A stretch of 64,000 nucleotides of DNA from Longibacter sp051155795 (GCF_051155795.1 NZ_DAXETW010000086.1:72540-136539), one strand, 5' to 3'. Counted from the stretch's first letter, positions 8,861-17,461 are shown. Notes: generated by a model not told the origin, from the letters alone. Made by a program: numbers and translations.

Positions 8861-9553
8861 TTAAAACCCCTTCCGTGCTCCCGGTCGGCCCGGCGACCCG
8901 GACGGTCTGTCCAGCGACCGGTCGGAGCCGATCGCGTCGGGTTCGCTGCCGGGCAGTACCGCGATCCGCACGCGGCGGTTCTCCCGTCGACCGTCGGCGG
9001 TTTCGTTCGTGGCGATGGGCTGATACGGACCGAACCCGACGACCTCGAATCGTTCCGGCGAGATGTCGTGGGTCCACTGAAGGTGGCGGACGACAGCGGC
9101 GGCCCGACCGGTCGATAACTCCCAGTTGCTCGGAAACTTCGATTTCAGTTTATCGCCGATGGGCTGATCGTCGGTGTAGCCTTCCACCCGCACAATCCGA
9201 TCCGGGTACTCGCGGTTGAGCGTGCCGGCCACGCTTTTCAGCTTTTCGACGCCTTCAGACGTCAATTGAGCACTTCCACTCTCGAAGTAAAGGTCCGTCG
9301 AAAGGACTTCGATCGTTTCGCCGCGGCGCATCACACCGGAATTCGCCCGTCGCCGGGCGTCGATCAGGTCCTGGCGCAGGGCCTCGTTTTCATCTTCGAG
9401 GCGCTCCACTTCTGCCGACACGTCGGATCGAGTGTCGTAGTCACGGGTCGCCGGCGTTCCGGAACACCCGGCTGAAACGACCAGGAGAGCGGCGAGAAGA
9501 AGGACAACATACGGCTTGTGCGGTGCAAACGGACGTCTGAGTACGGAAGTCAC
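8861..9553 (-). CDS. OmpA-family peptidoglycan-binding lipoprotein
   Basis: About 230 residues from GTG 9553. I chose that start because it places a signal peptide directly at the N-terminus (KPYVVLLLAALLVVSAGC) with a lipobox VSAGC; the longer frame upstream has no export character. After lipidation follow a short coiled coil (SAEVERLEDENEALRQDL) and an OmpA/MotB domain: VLSTDLYFESGSAQLT, VEGYTDD, LSTGRAAAVVRHL, and NRRVRI. It should tether the outer membrane to peptidoglycan. The C-terminal 30 residues are a disordered SGPR-rich tail. Confidence 0.85.
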   Translation of the reverse strand: MTSVLRRPFAPHKPYVVLLLAALLVVSAGCSGTPATRDYDTRSDVSAEVERLEDENEALRQDLIDARRRANSGVMRRGETIEVLSTDLYFESGSAQLTSEGVEKLKSVAGTLNREYPDRIVRVEGYTDDQPIGDKLKSKFPSNWELSTGRAAAVVRHLQWTHDISPERFEVVGFGPYQPIATNETADGRRENRRVRIAVLPGSEPDAIGSDRSLDRPSGSPGRPGARKGF

Positions 9554-9798
9554 GTGACGAAGCAGGCGATGAAACGGGTGGTGGGGGCACGCCGACCCGG
9601 AGCAAACCGGTGGCGACGGCACTACAATATGGACCGACGTCAGGTGCGGATCAAGCCCTGCACCAGATTGAAACGGTCTCCACACGGCTTCCGCAGCGGT
9701 CGAGCTTCTGAGCAACCTGTACCCGCCCTGCATCGTAAGCACTCTACCTCTTTCACGAGGCCCGGTGCACCGGTCCTACCGTTATCTCCCGCTGACGC

Positions 9799-10113
9799 AT
9801 GCCCCCTCCCATCAGTGCCGGCGACCTGTTTCAAGATCACATCGGCCCGCTGATGCTCTCCACCGGCTTCATCGGCCTGTTTATCATCAGCGTGCCGATC
9901 ATCAAGATCTTTGCCGTCTCGGCAGAGAGCGAGGCGATTCTCTTCGCGCTACTGTTTCTCTTCTGCCATGTCGCCAACTGGCCCATGCTCCAGTTACGCT
10001 GGACGCTCTGGTGGCGTGGCCGGCTGACGCCCTACGCCGCCTGGTGCCTGACGGCCCTCCTCCTCGGCTCGTTCGGTATCCCGCTCATTCTGCTCGCGGA
10101 TCTTCTCCATTAG
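9799..10113 (+). CDS. Small integral membrane protein
   Basis: 104 residues with three predicted membrane helices (near 18-40, 45-65 and 78-102) and short charged loops; the first helix contains IGLFIISVPIIKIFAV. No family recognised. Codon pattern and hydrophobicity look like a real gene, and the ATG is followed by an unbroken frame in a region with no competing frame. It converges on the next minus-strand gene. Confidence 0.55.
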   Translation: MPPPISAGDLFQDHIGPLMLSTGFIGLFIISVPIIKIFAVSAESEAILFALLFLFCHVANWPMLQLRWTLWWRGRLTPYAAWCLTALLLGSFGIPLILLADLLH

Positions 10114-10222
10114 CGGTTGTCGACCCGCAGGGTGAGCTGGCAGAGTGCACCGTGGGTCCGTCCGCCGCCAGCGACTGTCGTCGTCGTAGTTGTCCTCATA
10201 CCGTTTTTTCGTTACGCTCGTC

Positions 10223-10897
10223 TCATCGGTCCCGGCGACGCTCCCACCGGTCTTCCTCCCAGTCGTCGCGATCGTCATCGTAGCGCCGATCCCGGTATCG
10301 GTCCCGATGCAGTCGCTCCGGCTCATAGACCCACACATCATCGATCCGCCGATCGCCATCCCGATCGATCAGTTCCGCCAGGGGAAATCCGTCCTGACTC
10401 ACCTGCATTACCCATCCACGCGCACCGAACGGGACCCAGCGCGCAACCGGGTCGCCGTGATAGCCGGACCGGTCCCCCCATCCACGTATGTTCCTGTAGA
10501 GCTCGCGCCCGAGCAGGTCGATCATGATCCCGGCGCGAAACTCGACGCGTGACCGCACAACCTGACGCGGCCGCCGATTTACTACGACGATCTGACTCGG
10601 CCGGTACGGGCGCCAGGCGTGCCGTGCCTCCGGGCGAACGAAGCCTTTCTCAACACACCAGCGCCAGCCGTGGACGGGGTGGCCCTGGCGGTTGCGGCAA
10701 AACGGTGGTGCATCTTTGCGGACGGCGCGGCGCGGGGCGTACCCCTCCTGTGCATATGGACGAGGGGCCCACCATTCTGCCGCACCGGGGCGACCGGACG
10801 TGCCCCCCCGACCCTGCGCGACACTGATCAGTGGATCGGCGCACCAGATCAGGCCAACGGCAACAACAAGCCAGGCGAAACGCGTGGATGCCAGCAT
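10223..10897 (-). CDS. Secreted Arg/Asp-rich hypothetical protein
   Basis: About 224 residues from ATG 10897; the frame extends further upstream but the signal peptide (FAWLVVAVGLIWCADPLISVAQG) begins only here. The mature protein has a region with paired cysteines (PPFCRNRQGHPVHGWRWC), a basic middle with PSQIVVVNRRPRQVV, an EF-hand-like DRDGDRRIDD and a C-terminal tail of alternating Arg and Asp (about the last 35 residues). The tail probably is unstructured. Function unknown; proteins with a C-rich N-HPVHG-like segment and RxDRD tails are frequent exported hypotheticals in this clade. It converges on the three-helix protein and is separated from aceA by a terminator. Confidence 0.6.
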   Translation of the reverse strand: MLASTRFAWLVVAVGLIWCADPLISVAQGRGGTSGRPGAAEWWAPRPYAQEGYAPRRAVRKDAPPFCRNRQGHPVHGWRWCVEKGFVRPEARHAWRPYRPSQIVVVNRRPRQVVRSRVEFRAGIMIDLLGRELYRNIRGWGDRSGYHGDPVARWVPFGARGWVMQVSQDGFPLAELIDRDGDRRIDDVWVYEPERLHRDRYRDRRYDDDRDDWEEDRWERRRDR

Positions 10898-11068
10898 GAC
10901 CCTGTAGCTTCTTCGAGGCGGAGGCGACGTTTCGTGCGTGCCACGCTGGAGACACTCCAAGCGGGACGAATGAACGCCTGTTTGTTCTACAGGAAAAAGC
11001 CGCCTATCCCACAGAGAAGGTAACAGACGCACGCCGGCGGCCGGGCCGGCCAGAGAGACGACATAGCG

Positions 11069-11100
11069 AAAGGGGCGCCGGGATGACTCCCAACGCCCCT
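11069..11100 (-). terminator. Terminator of the aceB-aceA operon
   Basis: On the minus strand AGGGGCG (11100-11094) pairs with CGCCCCT (11077-11071), with an inner GGGA/TCCC helix, followed by TTCG. It lies 56 bases past the aceA stop. Confidence 0.65.
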
Positions 11101-11155
11101 CTCCTGTTGTCTGAACGCGGCATCCAACGGTTGCTGGACGCTTCGTTCGAATCGG

Positions 11156-12460
11156 TCACGCGAATTGAGCGGACTCCGTCGATCCTTCCATGGCCCCCGT
11201 CGACGCGGTACCGTCCGTAATCACGTTCTTCACCTCGTCGAAGTACCCGGTGCCGACTTCGCGCTGGTGCTTCGTCGCGGTGTAACCGCGCTCTTCGGCG
11301 TCGAACTCGGCCTGCTGCAATTCGGAGTAGGCCGCCATCCCGCGATCGCGGTAACCCTCTGCGAGATTGAACATGCTGAAGTTCAGCGCATGGAATCCGG
11401 CGAGCGTGACGAACTGGAACTTGTACCCCATCGCCCCGATCTCCCGCTGGAAAGCCGCGATCTCATCATCGTTCAGATGCGCGCGCCAGTTGAAGGACGG
11501 TGAGCAGTTGTACGCGAGCATCTTGTCCGGATACTCCTTGTGGATTGCCTCCGCGAACTCCCGCGCTTCCTGAAGGTCGGGCGTCGACGTCTCGAACCAC
11601 AGCAGGTCCGCGTACGGGGCGTAGCTGAGGCTCCGGTTGATGGCGAGTTCGAGACCCGCGTTTACGCGATAGAAGCCCTCGCTCGTGCGCTCTTCGTCCT
11701 TGATAAACGGCCGGTCGCGGGCGTCTACGTCGCTCGTCAGAAGCTGGGCGCTGTCCGCATCGGTTCTCGCAATCACGAGGGTCGGCACCCCCATCACGTC
11801 CGCCGCCAGTCGTGCGGCAATCAGAACCTGCTCGAATTGCTGCGTCGGCACAAGCACCTTTCCACCCAGGTGGCCGCACTTCTTCTCCGCCGCAAGCTGA
11901 TCTTCGAAGTGAACCCCTGCCGCCCCCGCTTCGATCATCGACTTCATCAATTCGAACGCATGGAGGACGCCGCCGTGTCCTGCTTCTGCGTCTGCAACGA
12001 TCGGCGCCATCCAGTAGACCGAGTCGTCTCCCTCCGCGTGGTGGAGTTCGTCGGCGCGCTTGAGCGTGTTGTTGATGCGGCGAATGACGTCCGGAACGCT
12101 GTTCGATGCATACAGGCTCTGGTCCGGATACATTTGCCGGCTCAGGTTGGCGTCCGCCGCAACCTGCCAGCCGCTCAGGTAGATGGCCTTCAGCCCGGCC
12201 TTCACCTGCTGCATGGCCTGGTTGCCCGTCAGCGCGCCCAACGCGTTGACGTAGTCCTCGTCGTGCAGCAGGTGCCACAGCCGTGCGGCTCCCATTTCTG
12301 CGAGCGTATGTTCGACCTGGAAAGACCCGCGCAGGCGGACCACATCGGCGGCTGAATACGGACGCTCGATCCCCTGCCACCGCGGGTCGTCTGCCCACAT
12401 GGCTTCAAGGTCGGCGATTTGTTCTTCCGTGGTTGGAGTGCCGTTCGGTTTTACGTCCAT
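11156..12460 (-). CDS. aceA: Isocitrate lyase
   Basis: 434 residues, normal for bacterial isocitrate lyase, which splits isocitrate into succinate and glyoxylate in the glyoxylate shunt. The hallmark KKCGH is at 193-197 with the active-site cysteine C195. Also seen are LYLSGWQVAADAN-like sequence near 93-105, the metal-binding VADAEAGHGG near 155-164, and LAYNCSPSFNW. It is downstream of malate synthase on the same strand, 102 bases apart, so the two form an aceBA operon. A short palindromic hairpin sits in the gap. Divergent from a RamB/ScfR-type regulator gene upstream of aceB. Confidence 0.95.
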   Translation of the reverse strand: MDVKPNGTPTTEEQIADLEAMWADDPRWQGIERPYSAADVVRLRGSFQVEHTLAEMGAARLWHLLHDEDYVNALGALTGNQAMQQVKAGLKAIYLSGWQVAADANLSRQMYPDQSLYASNSVPDVIRRINNTLKRADELHHAEGDDSVYWMAPIVADAEAGHGGVLHAFELMKSMIEAGAAGVHFEDQLAAEKKCGHLGGKVLVPTQQFEQVLIAARLAADVMGVPTLVIARTDADSAQLLTSDVDARDRPFIKDEERTSEGFYRVNAGLELAINRSLSYAPYADLLWFETSTPDLQEAREFAEAIHKEYPDKMLAYNCSPSFNWRAHLNDDEIAAFQREIGAMGYKFQFVTLAGFHALNFSMFNLAEGYRDRGMAAYSELQQAEFDAEERGYTATKHQREVGTGYFDEVKNVITDGTASTGAMEGSTESAQFA

Positions 12461-12481
12461 CGTATGCCCTGTCGTTATGGT

Positions 12482-12509
12482 TGGGACCGAGCTGCTCGGG
12501 TAGGTCCCA
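12482..12509 (-). other. Intercistronic inverted repeat between aceB and aceA
   Basis: TGGGACC at 12482-12488 and GGTCCCA at 12503-12509 are perfect inverted arms, with an inner CGAG/CTCG pair at 12488-12498. There is no T run, so it is more likely an mRNA processing or stability hairpin than a terminator; it could set different levels of the two shunt enzymes. Confidence 0.5.
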
Positions 12510-12562
12510 CGATCGCCTCGGTCCGGACGCTGTGGGACGCTGGGGTGGCTGCCAGTCGATGA

Positions 12563-14311
12563 TCAGCAGCCGGAGTGCTTCAGCAGGAATTGCTTGTGGT
12601 CGTCCACGCCGTAAAGCTCGGACTTGCACGCCAGGAACGGTCGCATCTCGTCCTCCGTGAAGATGCGTTCTGCATCCTCTGCTGCTTTGCGGAACCGCTT
12701 CACGTGCGTCTTGACGGCCTCGTCGCCGTAGGTGGCGAAAAACTCACGCGCCTCATCCTCGATCTTCTCCAGTTCCTCGTTGAAAATGCGGGCGATCAGG
12801 TCCTTCGTGACGGCGGTGCCGTCGTCCAGGGTCACGCCGTGACGCAGCCACTGCCAGATCTGAGCACGCGAGATCTCGAACGTGGCGAGATCCTCCATCC
12901 GGTTATCCCAGGCCACAGCGCCGATGTCTGAGTTCCATCCTTTCATGTAGCCAATGGAAACGCGCACGTTGACCCGGATGCCCTCGAGCGTCTTCGGGCC
13001 GACGCCACCTTTCGGGAGCAAGTCCGGCTGTGCCGGGATGTCAGGGATCACGTCGCGCTGATTCTTCTTGCCATCCGCGGCTAGCTTCTCCTTGAACGGC
13101 TGCATCGCCGGGCCAATGAAATACGGGTGGGAAACCCAGCAGCCGTCGTGCCCGATTGACGCCTCAAATTCTTTGTCCGCGACGACGCCGGCGACCTGTT
13201 TCTCGCGAAGCTCTTCCGTTTTACCGGGCGTCTGTGGAGCCATGCCGCCCATCCCGAATGCGTTGTGCTTGTGGCACACGCGGATCAGCTGTTTCACGTA
13301 CATCTCCATCCATGGCCGCTGAATGTTGATCCAGTTGCGATCGGCCAGGACGCGGTCATCATGCTCCTTCAGGACCTTGATGTCGCTGAAGATCTTGTCC
13401 CATCGTCCCCCGTTGAGACCGGCCGCGTGATCCCGATACTCGTAGAGGATCTCTTCCATCTGAAAGGCGGCGGTCAGCGTTTCGATCAAGAACGTCGCCT
13501 TAAACGTCGTACGCGGAATGTTGAGCGCATCCTGTACTGCTTCGAAAAGCCGGTTGAACCAGCGTGCCTCGAGGTAGTGTTCGACTTTCGGAACGTAGTA
13601 CTTCGGCGTTTTGCCCTCATCGATCAGCGTCCGCGCCGTGTGGTACGCCACCGCCGCCAGATCCAGCAATGCGCCCGAAACGGGGGTCCCGTCGACGCGC
13701 AGGTTCGATTCGTCGAGGTGGAGACCGCGAATACGGACCATGAGAAGCGGCATGTCGGCCGGATCGAGGCTGTAGTCCTTCGCCGGGCGACCCTTGGCGG
13801 CCGGCCGGGAATAGGTCAGCGTGCCGTCGGCCGCCTCCTTCACGTTTCGCAGGCCGGCCAGAACATTATCCCACGCCGGCTTCATCGAGTCCTCGAAATC
13901 CAGCATCGCCGCGTCGGCCATCTCGCCGTCGTCGTTCCGACTCAGCATGTTGATGACCATTTTCGCATTGTTGACCGGCCCGGTGATCTCAACGCGCCGC
14001 TGAAGCAGATCATCCGGGAGCGGGGCAACCTGCCAGTCCCCTCTCGCCTCCGGGTGTTCGTCGTCGGAGAGAAAGCCGGGACGTTCGCCCGCATCGAACG
14101 CAGCCTGTCGGTCTGCTCGCGCCTCCAGCAGATCCTGGCGATCCGATTCCATCGACCGGTGAATGGACGCGATGATCGACACGAGTTCGTCGGGGAAAAG
14201 CTCGCGTGCCTCGTCGGTCCAGGCATTCGCGTTGATGTCCACGCCGTCCGTGACGGACGTCCATTCGACGCTGGAAGTGTATGCCGCGGCATCGGGCGTT
14301 GATAGTGCCAT
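12563..14311 (-). CDS. aceB: Malate synthase A
   Basis: About 582 residues from ATG 14311 (an in-frame ATG at 14362 adds 17 residues of no family character). It condenses glyoxylate with acetyl-CoA to give malate. The family signature is clear: RDHAAGLNGGRWDKIF, with Lys where most have Tyr, preceded by TFKATFLIETLTAAFQMEEI. Other conserved blocks are MLDFEDSM, GLHLDESN, GGMAPQTP and IGYMKGWNSDIG. It is somewhat longer than the usual 530 residues because of N-terminal and inner extensions. First gene of the aceBA operon; the 500-base upstream gap contains operator-like repeats shared with a divergent regulator gene. Confidence 0.93.
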   Translation of the reverse strand: MALSTPDAAAYTSSVEWTSVTDGVDINANAWTDEARELFPDELVSIIASIHRSMESDRQDLLEARADRQAAFDAGERPGFLSDDEHPEARGDWQVAPLPDDLLQRRVEITGPVNNAKMVINMLSRNDDGEMADAAMLDFEDSMKPAWDNVLAGLRNVKEAADGTLTYSRPAAKGRPAKDYSLDPADMPLLMVRIRGLHLDESNLRVDGTPVSGALLDLAAVAYHTARTLIDEGKTPKYYVPKVEHYLEARWFNRLFEAVQDALNIPRTTFKATFLIETLTAAFQMEEILYEYRDHAAGLNGGRWDKIFSDIKVLKEHDDRVLADRNWINIQRPWMEMYVKQLIRVCHKHNAFGMGGMAPQTPGKTEELREKQVAGVVADKEFEASIGHDGCWVSHPYFIGPAMQPFKEKLAADGKKNQRDVIPDIPAQPDLLPKGGVGPKTLEGIRVNVRVSIGYMKGWNSDIGAVAWDNRMEDLATFEISRAQIWQWLRHGVTLDDGTAVTKDLIARIFNEELEKIEDEAREFFATYGDEAVKTHVKRFRKAAEDAERIFTEDEMRPFLACKSELYGVDDHKQFLLKHSGC

Positions 14312-14543
14312 GTCGTTACCTGGGGTCAAAGAGAATACGGGCGGAAAAGAACCGGGCGTCACCGAAACGGCGCGTCATCGAGATCGGACATCGTCGAAAC
14401 GGACCGTCACCGACCAGGCGCGGTCCCGCAAGGTTGGAACCGCTTCCATCCCGGTCTACGAGACGTGTGGCCGTTTGAACCACGTTGGCGTGCACGTGTC
14501 TTCATGCGATTCAAACAATACACGTTCACGCGATCTCTGTCAA

Positions 14544-14555
14544 GCGAAATTTCGC
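14544..14555. promoter_or_regulatory. Palindromic operator candidate GCGAAATTTCGC
   Basis: Perfect 12-base palindrome with GCGAA/TTCGC ends, the same half-site that recurs at 14610-14634. It lies between aceB and the divergent regulator gene and is a candidate binding site for that regulator. Confidence 0.45.
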
Positions 14556-14580
14556 TGGCAAAGGAAATTCGTTATATTCG

Positions 14581-14609
14581 TTGTTTTCTTCACACGTGCT
14601 TTATATACT
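14581..14609 (+). promoter_or_regulatory. Candidate promoter of the RamB/ScfR-type regulator
   Basis: TTGTTT at 14581-14586 and TATACT at 14604-14609 with a 17-base spacer. The TTCGC/GCGAA repeats start on the very next base (14610), where a bound repressor would block initiation. The leader would be about 200 bases. Confidence 0.45.
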
Positions 14610-14634
14610 TTCGCTGTGAGCGAACGATTTTCGC
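14610..14634. promoter_or_regulatory. Helically phased TTCGC/GCGAA half-site array
   Basis: TTCGC at 14610-14614, GCGAA at 14620-14624 and TTCGC at 14630-14634: three half-sites in alternating orientation with starts exactly 10 bases apart, so all on one face of the helix. Together with the palindrome at 14544 this looks like a protein binding array. Confidence 0.5.
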
Positions 14635-14812
14635 ATCGGTCGGTGTGAACGGCGTTGCATCGTTGGTGTCGTCTCACCGGACTGCATTTTAGCGTCGGGT
14701 TCCGCCCGATGCGCCGCATGCGTTTCCTGCTCCACCGGCGTCATCCATCGATACCGCCTCATCGGGGCTCCCTCGCCTCCCGTCACGATCGCTCCCCACG
14801 CCCCAACCGCGC

Positions 14813-16339
14813 ATGGCTGTCAGCAGTGAAAACCTTCGATTCATCCTCGGCCTCAAGCTTCGAACGCTCCGGCAGGAACGGGGGGCCTCACTCAAGGATG
14901 TGGCCGAACGCTCCGGTCTCAGCATCTCTTACCTGAGTGAAATCGAGAAGGGGAAAAAGTACCCGAAGCCAGACAAAATCATCGACCTGGCGAACGCCCT
15001 TGGTGTTGCGTACGACGACCTCGTGTCGATGTCGGTAACGGACGAACTCGATCCAATTAAGGAGGTCTTCTCCTCGACCTTCATCCAGGAGTTTCCGTTC
15101 GAGGTGTTCGGGCTGGAGCCGCAGGACGTCTTTGCCCTGGTGTCGGATCGTCCCTCCCGCGCCGGTGCCCTCATCCGGACCTTTCTGGAGATCGGGCGCA
15201 CCTACGACATGCAGGTGGAGCACTTTCTCTTCGCCGCTCTCCGCTCCTACCAGCAGCTGCACGGCAACTACTTCGAGGAACTCGAGGAGATGGCGCAGGA
15301 CTACCGCCGGCAGAAAGAGTGGGGCGCCGGCACGTCGATTCCTCACGAAGCGCTCTACGCGGTGCTCGTGGACGAGTACGACTACAGCGTCGACCTCAAT
15401 ACCCTTCCGGACCATCCCGAATTGTCCGGTTTTCGGTCCGTCTACGTCGACGGCGCGTCACCAACGCTGCTTCTGAACGGGGACCTGATGGACATACAGC
15501 GGGCCTTTATATACGCCCGCGAGATCGGCTATTGCCTGATGGACGTGGACGAACGGGCGCGGACATCGTCCTGGCTGAAGGTTGAAAGCTACGAACAGGT
15601 CCTCAATAATTTTCGCGCATCCTATTTTGCCGGCGCGCTCCTGATCGACCGCGACCCGTTGCTTGAGCACCTCCGACGGATCTTCTCGCAGCCTCGCTGG
15701 GACGGCGACGCGCTACGCGAATGCATGGCCCGCTTCGACGCCACGCCGGAGATGTTCTACTACCGCCTGACGGAGGTCGTCCCGCACTTCTTCGGTCTGG
15801 ACGACATCTTCTTCATGCGCTTCCACCACGACGCCGGATCGTCCGACTTTCAGCTGACAAAGCTGCTTAACATGTCTCAAGTGCCGGTTCCGCACGGCAT
15901 CGGCCTGCGGGAGCATTACTGCCGGCGATGGCCGGCGATGCGTTTGCTCGAGCGATTGTCCGATGAGCAGCACAACGGCGCCACGAGCCGAGAGCCGACG
16001 GCCCCGCCCCGCATCCGGGCGCAACGGTCGCACTATCTGAATGACGAAGCGGAGTTCTTCGTCCTTTCCTCGGCGCGCCCCCTTGCCCTTCAGCCAACGA
16101 CCAATTCGTGCGTCTCGCTGGGCTTCCTGATCAATGACGACTTCAAGCGTCACGTCCAGTTCTGGAACGACGATAGCATCCCGCGGCTGGATGTCAACCT
16201 GACGTGCGAACGCTGCCCGTTATCCCCTGCTCAGTGCGAGGATCGGGTCGCACCGCCCACCCTGCACGAGGCGGAACGCTCGCAGCAGCGTCGCGAAAAC
16301 GCCCTGGCTGAACTGACCGCCTCCATCCGCGACGCATGA
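14813..16339 (+). CDS. XRE-family regulator with IrrE-like/DUF2083 domains (RamB/ScfR type)
   Basis: 508 residues. Residues 8-62 form an XRE helix-turn-helix (RTLRQERGASLKDVAERSGLSISYLSEIEKGKKYP). The long remainder matches the short-chain fatty acyl regulator architecture: an ImmA/IrrE-like central domain without an intact HExxH, and the C-terminal DUF2083 zinc-binding-like region with LTCERCPLSPAQCEDRVAPP. Family members such as Corynebacterium RamB control aceA/aceB and acetate genes, and propionate regulators belong here too. The gene is divergent from aceBA, which strongly supports a role in glyoxylate-shunt control, probably responding to an acyl-CoA. The domain assignment is by recognition of motifs; the effector is unknown. 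Confidence 0.8.
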   Translation: MAVSSENLRFILGLKLRTLRQERGASLKDVAERSGLSISYLSEIEKGKKYPKPDKIIDLANALGVAYDDLVSMSVTDELDPIKEVFSSTFIQEFPFEVFGLEPQDVFALVSDRPSRAGALIRTFLEIGRTYDMQVEHFLFAALRSYQQLHGNYFEELEEMAQDYRRQKEWGAGTSIPHEALYAVLVDEYDYSVDLNTLPDHPELSGFRSVYVDGASPTLLLNGDLMDIQRAFIYAREIGYCLMDVDERARTSSWLKVESYEQVLNNFRASYFAGALLIDRDPLLEHLRRIFSQPRWDGDALRECMARFDATPEMFYYRLTEVVPHFFGLDDIFFMRFHHDAGSSDFQLTKLLNMSQVPVPHGIGLREHYCRRWPAMRLLERLSDEQHNGATSREPTAPPRIRAQRSHYLNDEAEFFVLSSARPLALQPTTNSCVSLGFLINDDFKRHVQFWNDDSIPRLDVNLTCERCPLSPAQCEDRVAPPTLHEAERSQQRRENALAELTASIRDA

Positions 16340-16428
16340 CCTATCCCCTGCACTGCGGTGCAGCCCCGCGCGACGGTGCATGTCCGCGCGACGGCGCATC
16401 CCCGTACAAGGATGTATCCCCGCGCCAC
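16339..16428. repeat. Degenerate 18-base tandem repeat, four to five copies
   Basis: Units start at 16357, 16375, 16393 and 16411, each like GGTGCAGCCCCGCGCGAC with drift (GGTGCATGTCCGCGCGAC, GGCGCATCCCCGTACAAG, GATGTATCCCCGCGCCAC). A more decayed copy precedes at about 16339. It begins right at the regulator's TGA. The 18-base period keeps frame but no credible gene uses it. Confidence 0.65.
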
Positions 16429-16508
16429 AGAAGCGTGCGATACACCTCTCCTGCGGCCCTCCCCACAGACGAAGCCGCAGCCCAAGCACCAGGCTGAGCC
16501 CGGTGGGG

Positions 16509-17225
16509 TTAGTAACGCTTCAATCGGGCCCACACGCGACCGATGATTTCGATATCCAGGTCGTCGTCGTCCACAACGAAGTCGTAGGTCTCGTACTTCT
16601 CGTTGGCGGACACCACCTTCACCGTACGCTTCGGCTGCCGCATCAGGCGCTTAACCTGAATGCTCTCCTCCAGCCGGTAAAGGTAGACCCCGTCGCTCGG
16701 GATCAACTGATGGTCGGGCGTCGACACCGGCTGAATGATGAGCCGATCCCCGGAGCGAAATTCAGGGTCCATTGAGTCGCCAATCACGGGAATCACGAAC
16801 AACTCTTCCCGATCCACATCCGCATGGCTGACCTCGGCCGGATCGACGTGATAACGGCCCTTCTCCATACGCTCCGCGACGTAACGACCGTTTTGTCTCG
16901 TCACCTCGAACCTGCAGTATTCCAGGGATACATCCTGCAGCGCGTATCCGGCGGATTCTTCGGTGACGGCAGGCTCGAGAAACGTCACACCCTGGTTTTT
17001 CAGATACGCCTTCAAATCGTCGAGAAGGGCTGCATCGATCTTGACGGTCTTCCCTTTCAGGATGCGATCGAGCTTGCTGCGACCGGCATCGTCATAGCCG
17101 AGAGAGGTGGCCATCTTCCGGACATTTCCTCCAAACTGCTCCTGACAGACGTGATTCAACCATTCTCGGGTCTCCTCCCGGACTTCTTTGATCGAACGTG
17201 GCGGACGGTACGTTGATACTGACAT
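16509..17225 (-). CDS. S24-family LexA/CI-like transcriptional repressor
   Basis: 238 residues. The N-terminal 80 residues are a helical DNA-binding region (FGGNVRKMATSLGYDDAGRSKLDRILKG resembles a divergent helix-turn-helix). The C-terminal half is an S24 serine peptidase fold: IPVIGDSMDPEFRSGDRLII with catalytic S151, and VKRLM with K192 as the general base. An Ala-Gly pair at A92-G93 in the linker (EESAGYAL) is placed where LexA and CI proteins cut themselves. Many stress repressors share this design. It is not a canonical LexA (no LexA winged helix) and no phage genes surround it. A promoter with a palindrome lies about 205 bases upstream. Confidence 0.75.
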   Translation of the reverse strand: MSVSTYRPPRSIKEVREETREWLNHVCQEQFGGNVRKMATSLGYDDAGRSKLDRILKGKTVKIDAALLDDLKAYLKNQGVTFLEPAVTEESAGYALQDVSLEYCRFEVTRQNGRYVAERMEKGRYHVDPAEVSHADVDREELFVIPVIGDSMDPEFRSGDRLIIQPVSTPDHQLIPSDGVYLYRLEESIQVKRLMRQPKRTVKVVSANEKYETYDFVVDDDDLDIEIIGRVWARLKRY

Positions 17226-17331
17226 AAATCAACATGGAAACGAGTGGGGCTACAGGCGTCGTTTGTCCCATCCGTTGCGAAAGAAGGTTGACGAGGCTCC
17301 GGCCACCATGACTGCACCGGGAGGGCATCCT

Positions 17332-17377
17332 TCACACGCGCTTTCGAGGTCCTGCTGAGTGTATGCGTCGCGTGTGA
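17332..17377 (-). other. Inverted repeat in the S24 repressor leader
   Basis: TCACACGCG at 17332-17340 and CGCGTGTGA at 17369-17377 are perfect 9-base inverted arms around a 28-base loop, inside the long 5' leader of the S24 repressor gene. It could be an RNA hairpin or a spaced DNA operator. Confidence 0.4.
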
Positions 17378-17424
17378 GCGGACGAACGGATAATGTCGTT
17401 CCCGTCGGTTCTTCTTTTAGACGG

Positions 17425-17461
17425 ATACTGTAGTATACAACATGGCATCCGATTCGGTCAA
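17425..17461 (-). promoter_or_regulatory. Promoter and palindromic operator candidate upstream of the S24 repressor
   Basis: On the minus strand TTGACC (17461-17456) and TATACT (17437-17432) are 18 bases apart. The -10 is embedded in ATACTGTAGTAT (17425-17436), an inverted repeat with 5-base arms around GT. A repressor binding there would shut its own promoter. The leader to the S24 start at 17225 is about 200 bases and carries no convincing reading frame. Confidence 0.5.

Larger units (their letters stand above)
14312..14812. promoter_or_regulatory. Divergent aceB / regulator control region
   Basis: A 500-base gap that becomes A+T rich at about 14505-14640, unlike its surroundings. It holds a perfect 12-base palindrome GCGAAATTTCGC at 14544-14555 and a cluster of TTCGC/GCGAA half-sites at 14610-14634, with a promoter between them (separate entries). 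The remainder (14312-14500 and 14660-14812) shows no gene. Confidence 0.55.

Noticed and set aside
16509..17225. Prophage remnant around the S24 repressor
   Set aside because: No integrase, structural, lysis or replication genes nearby.
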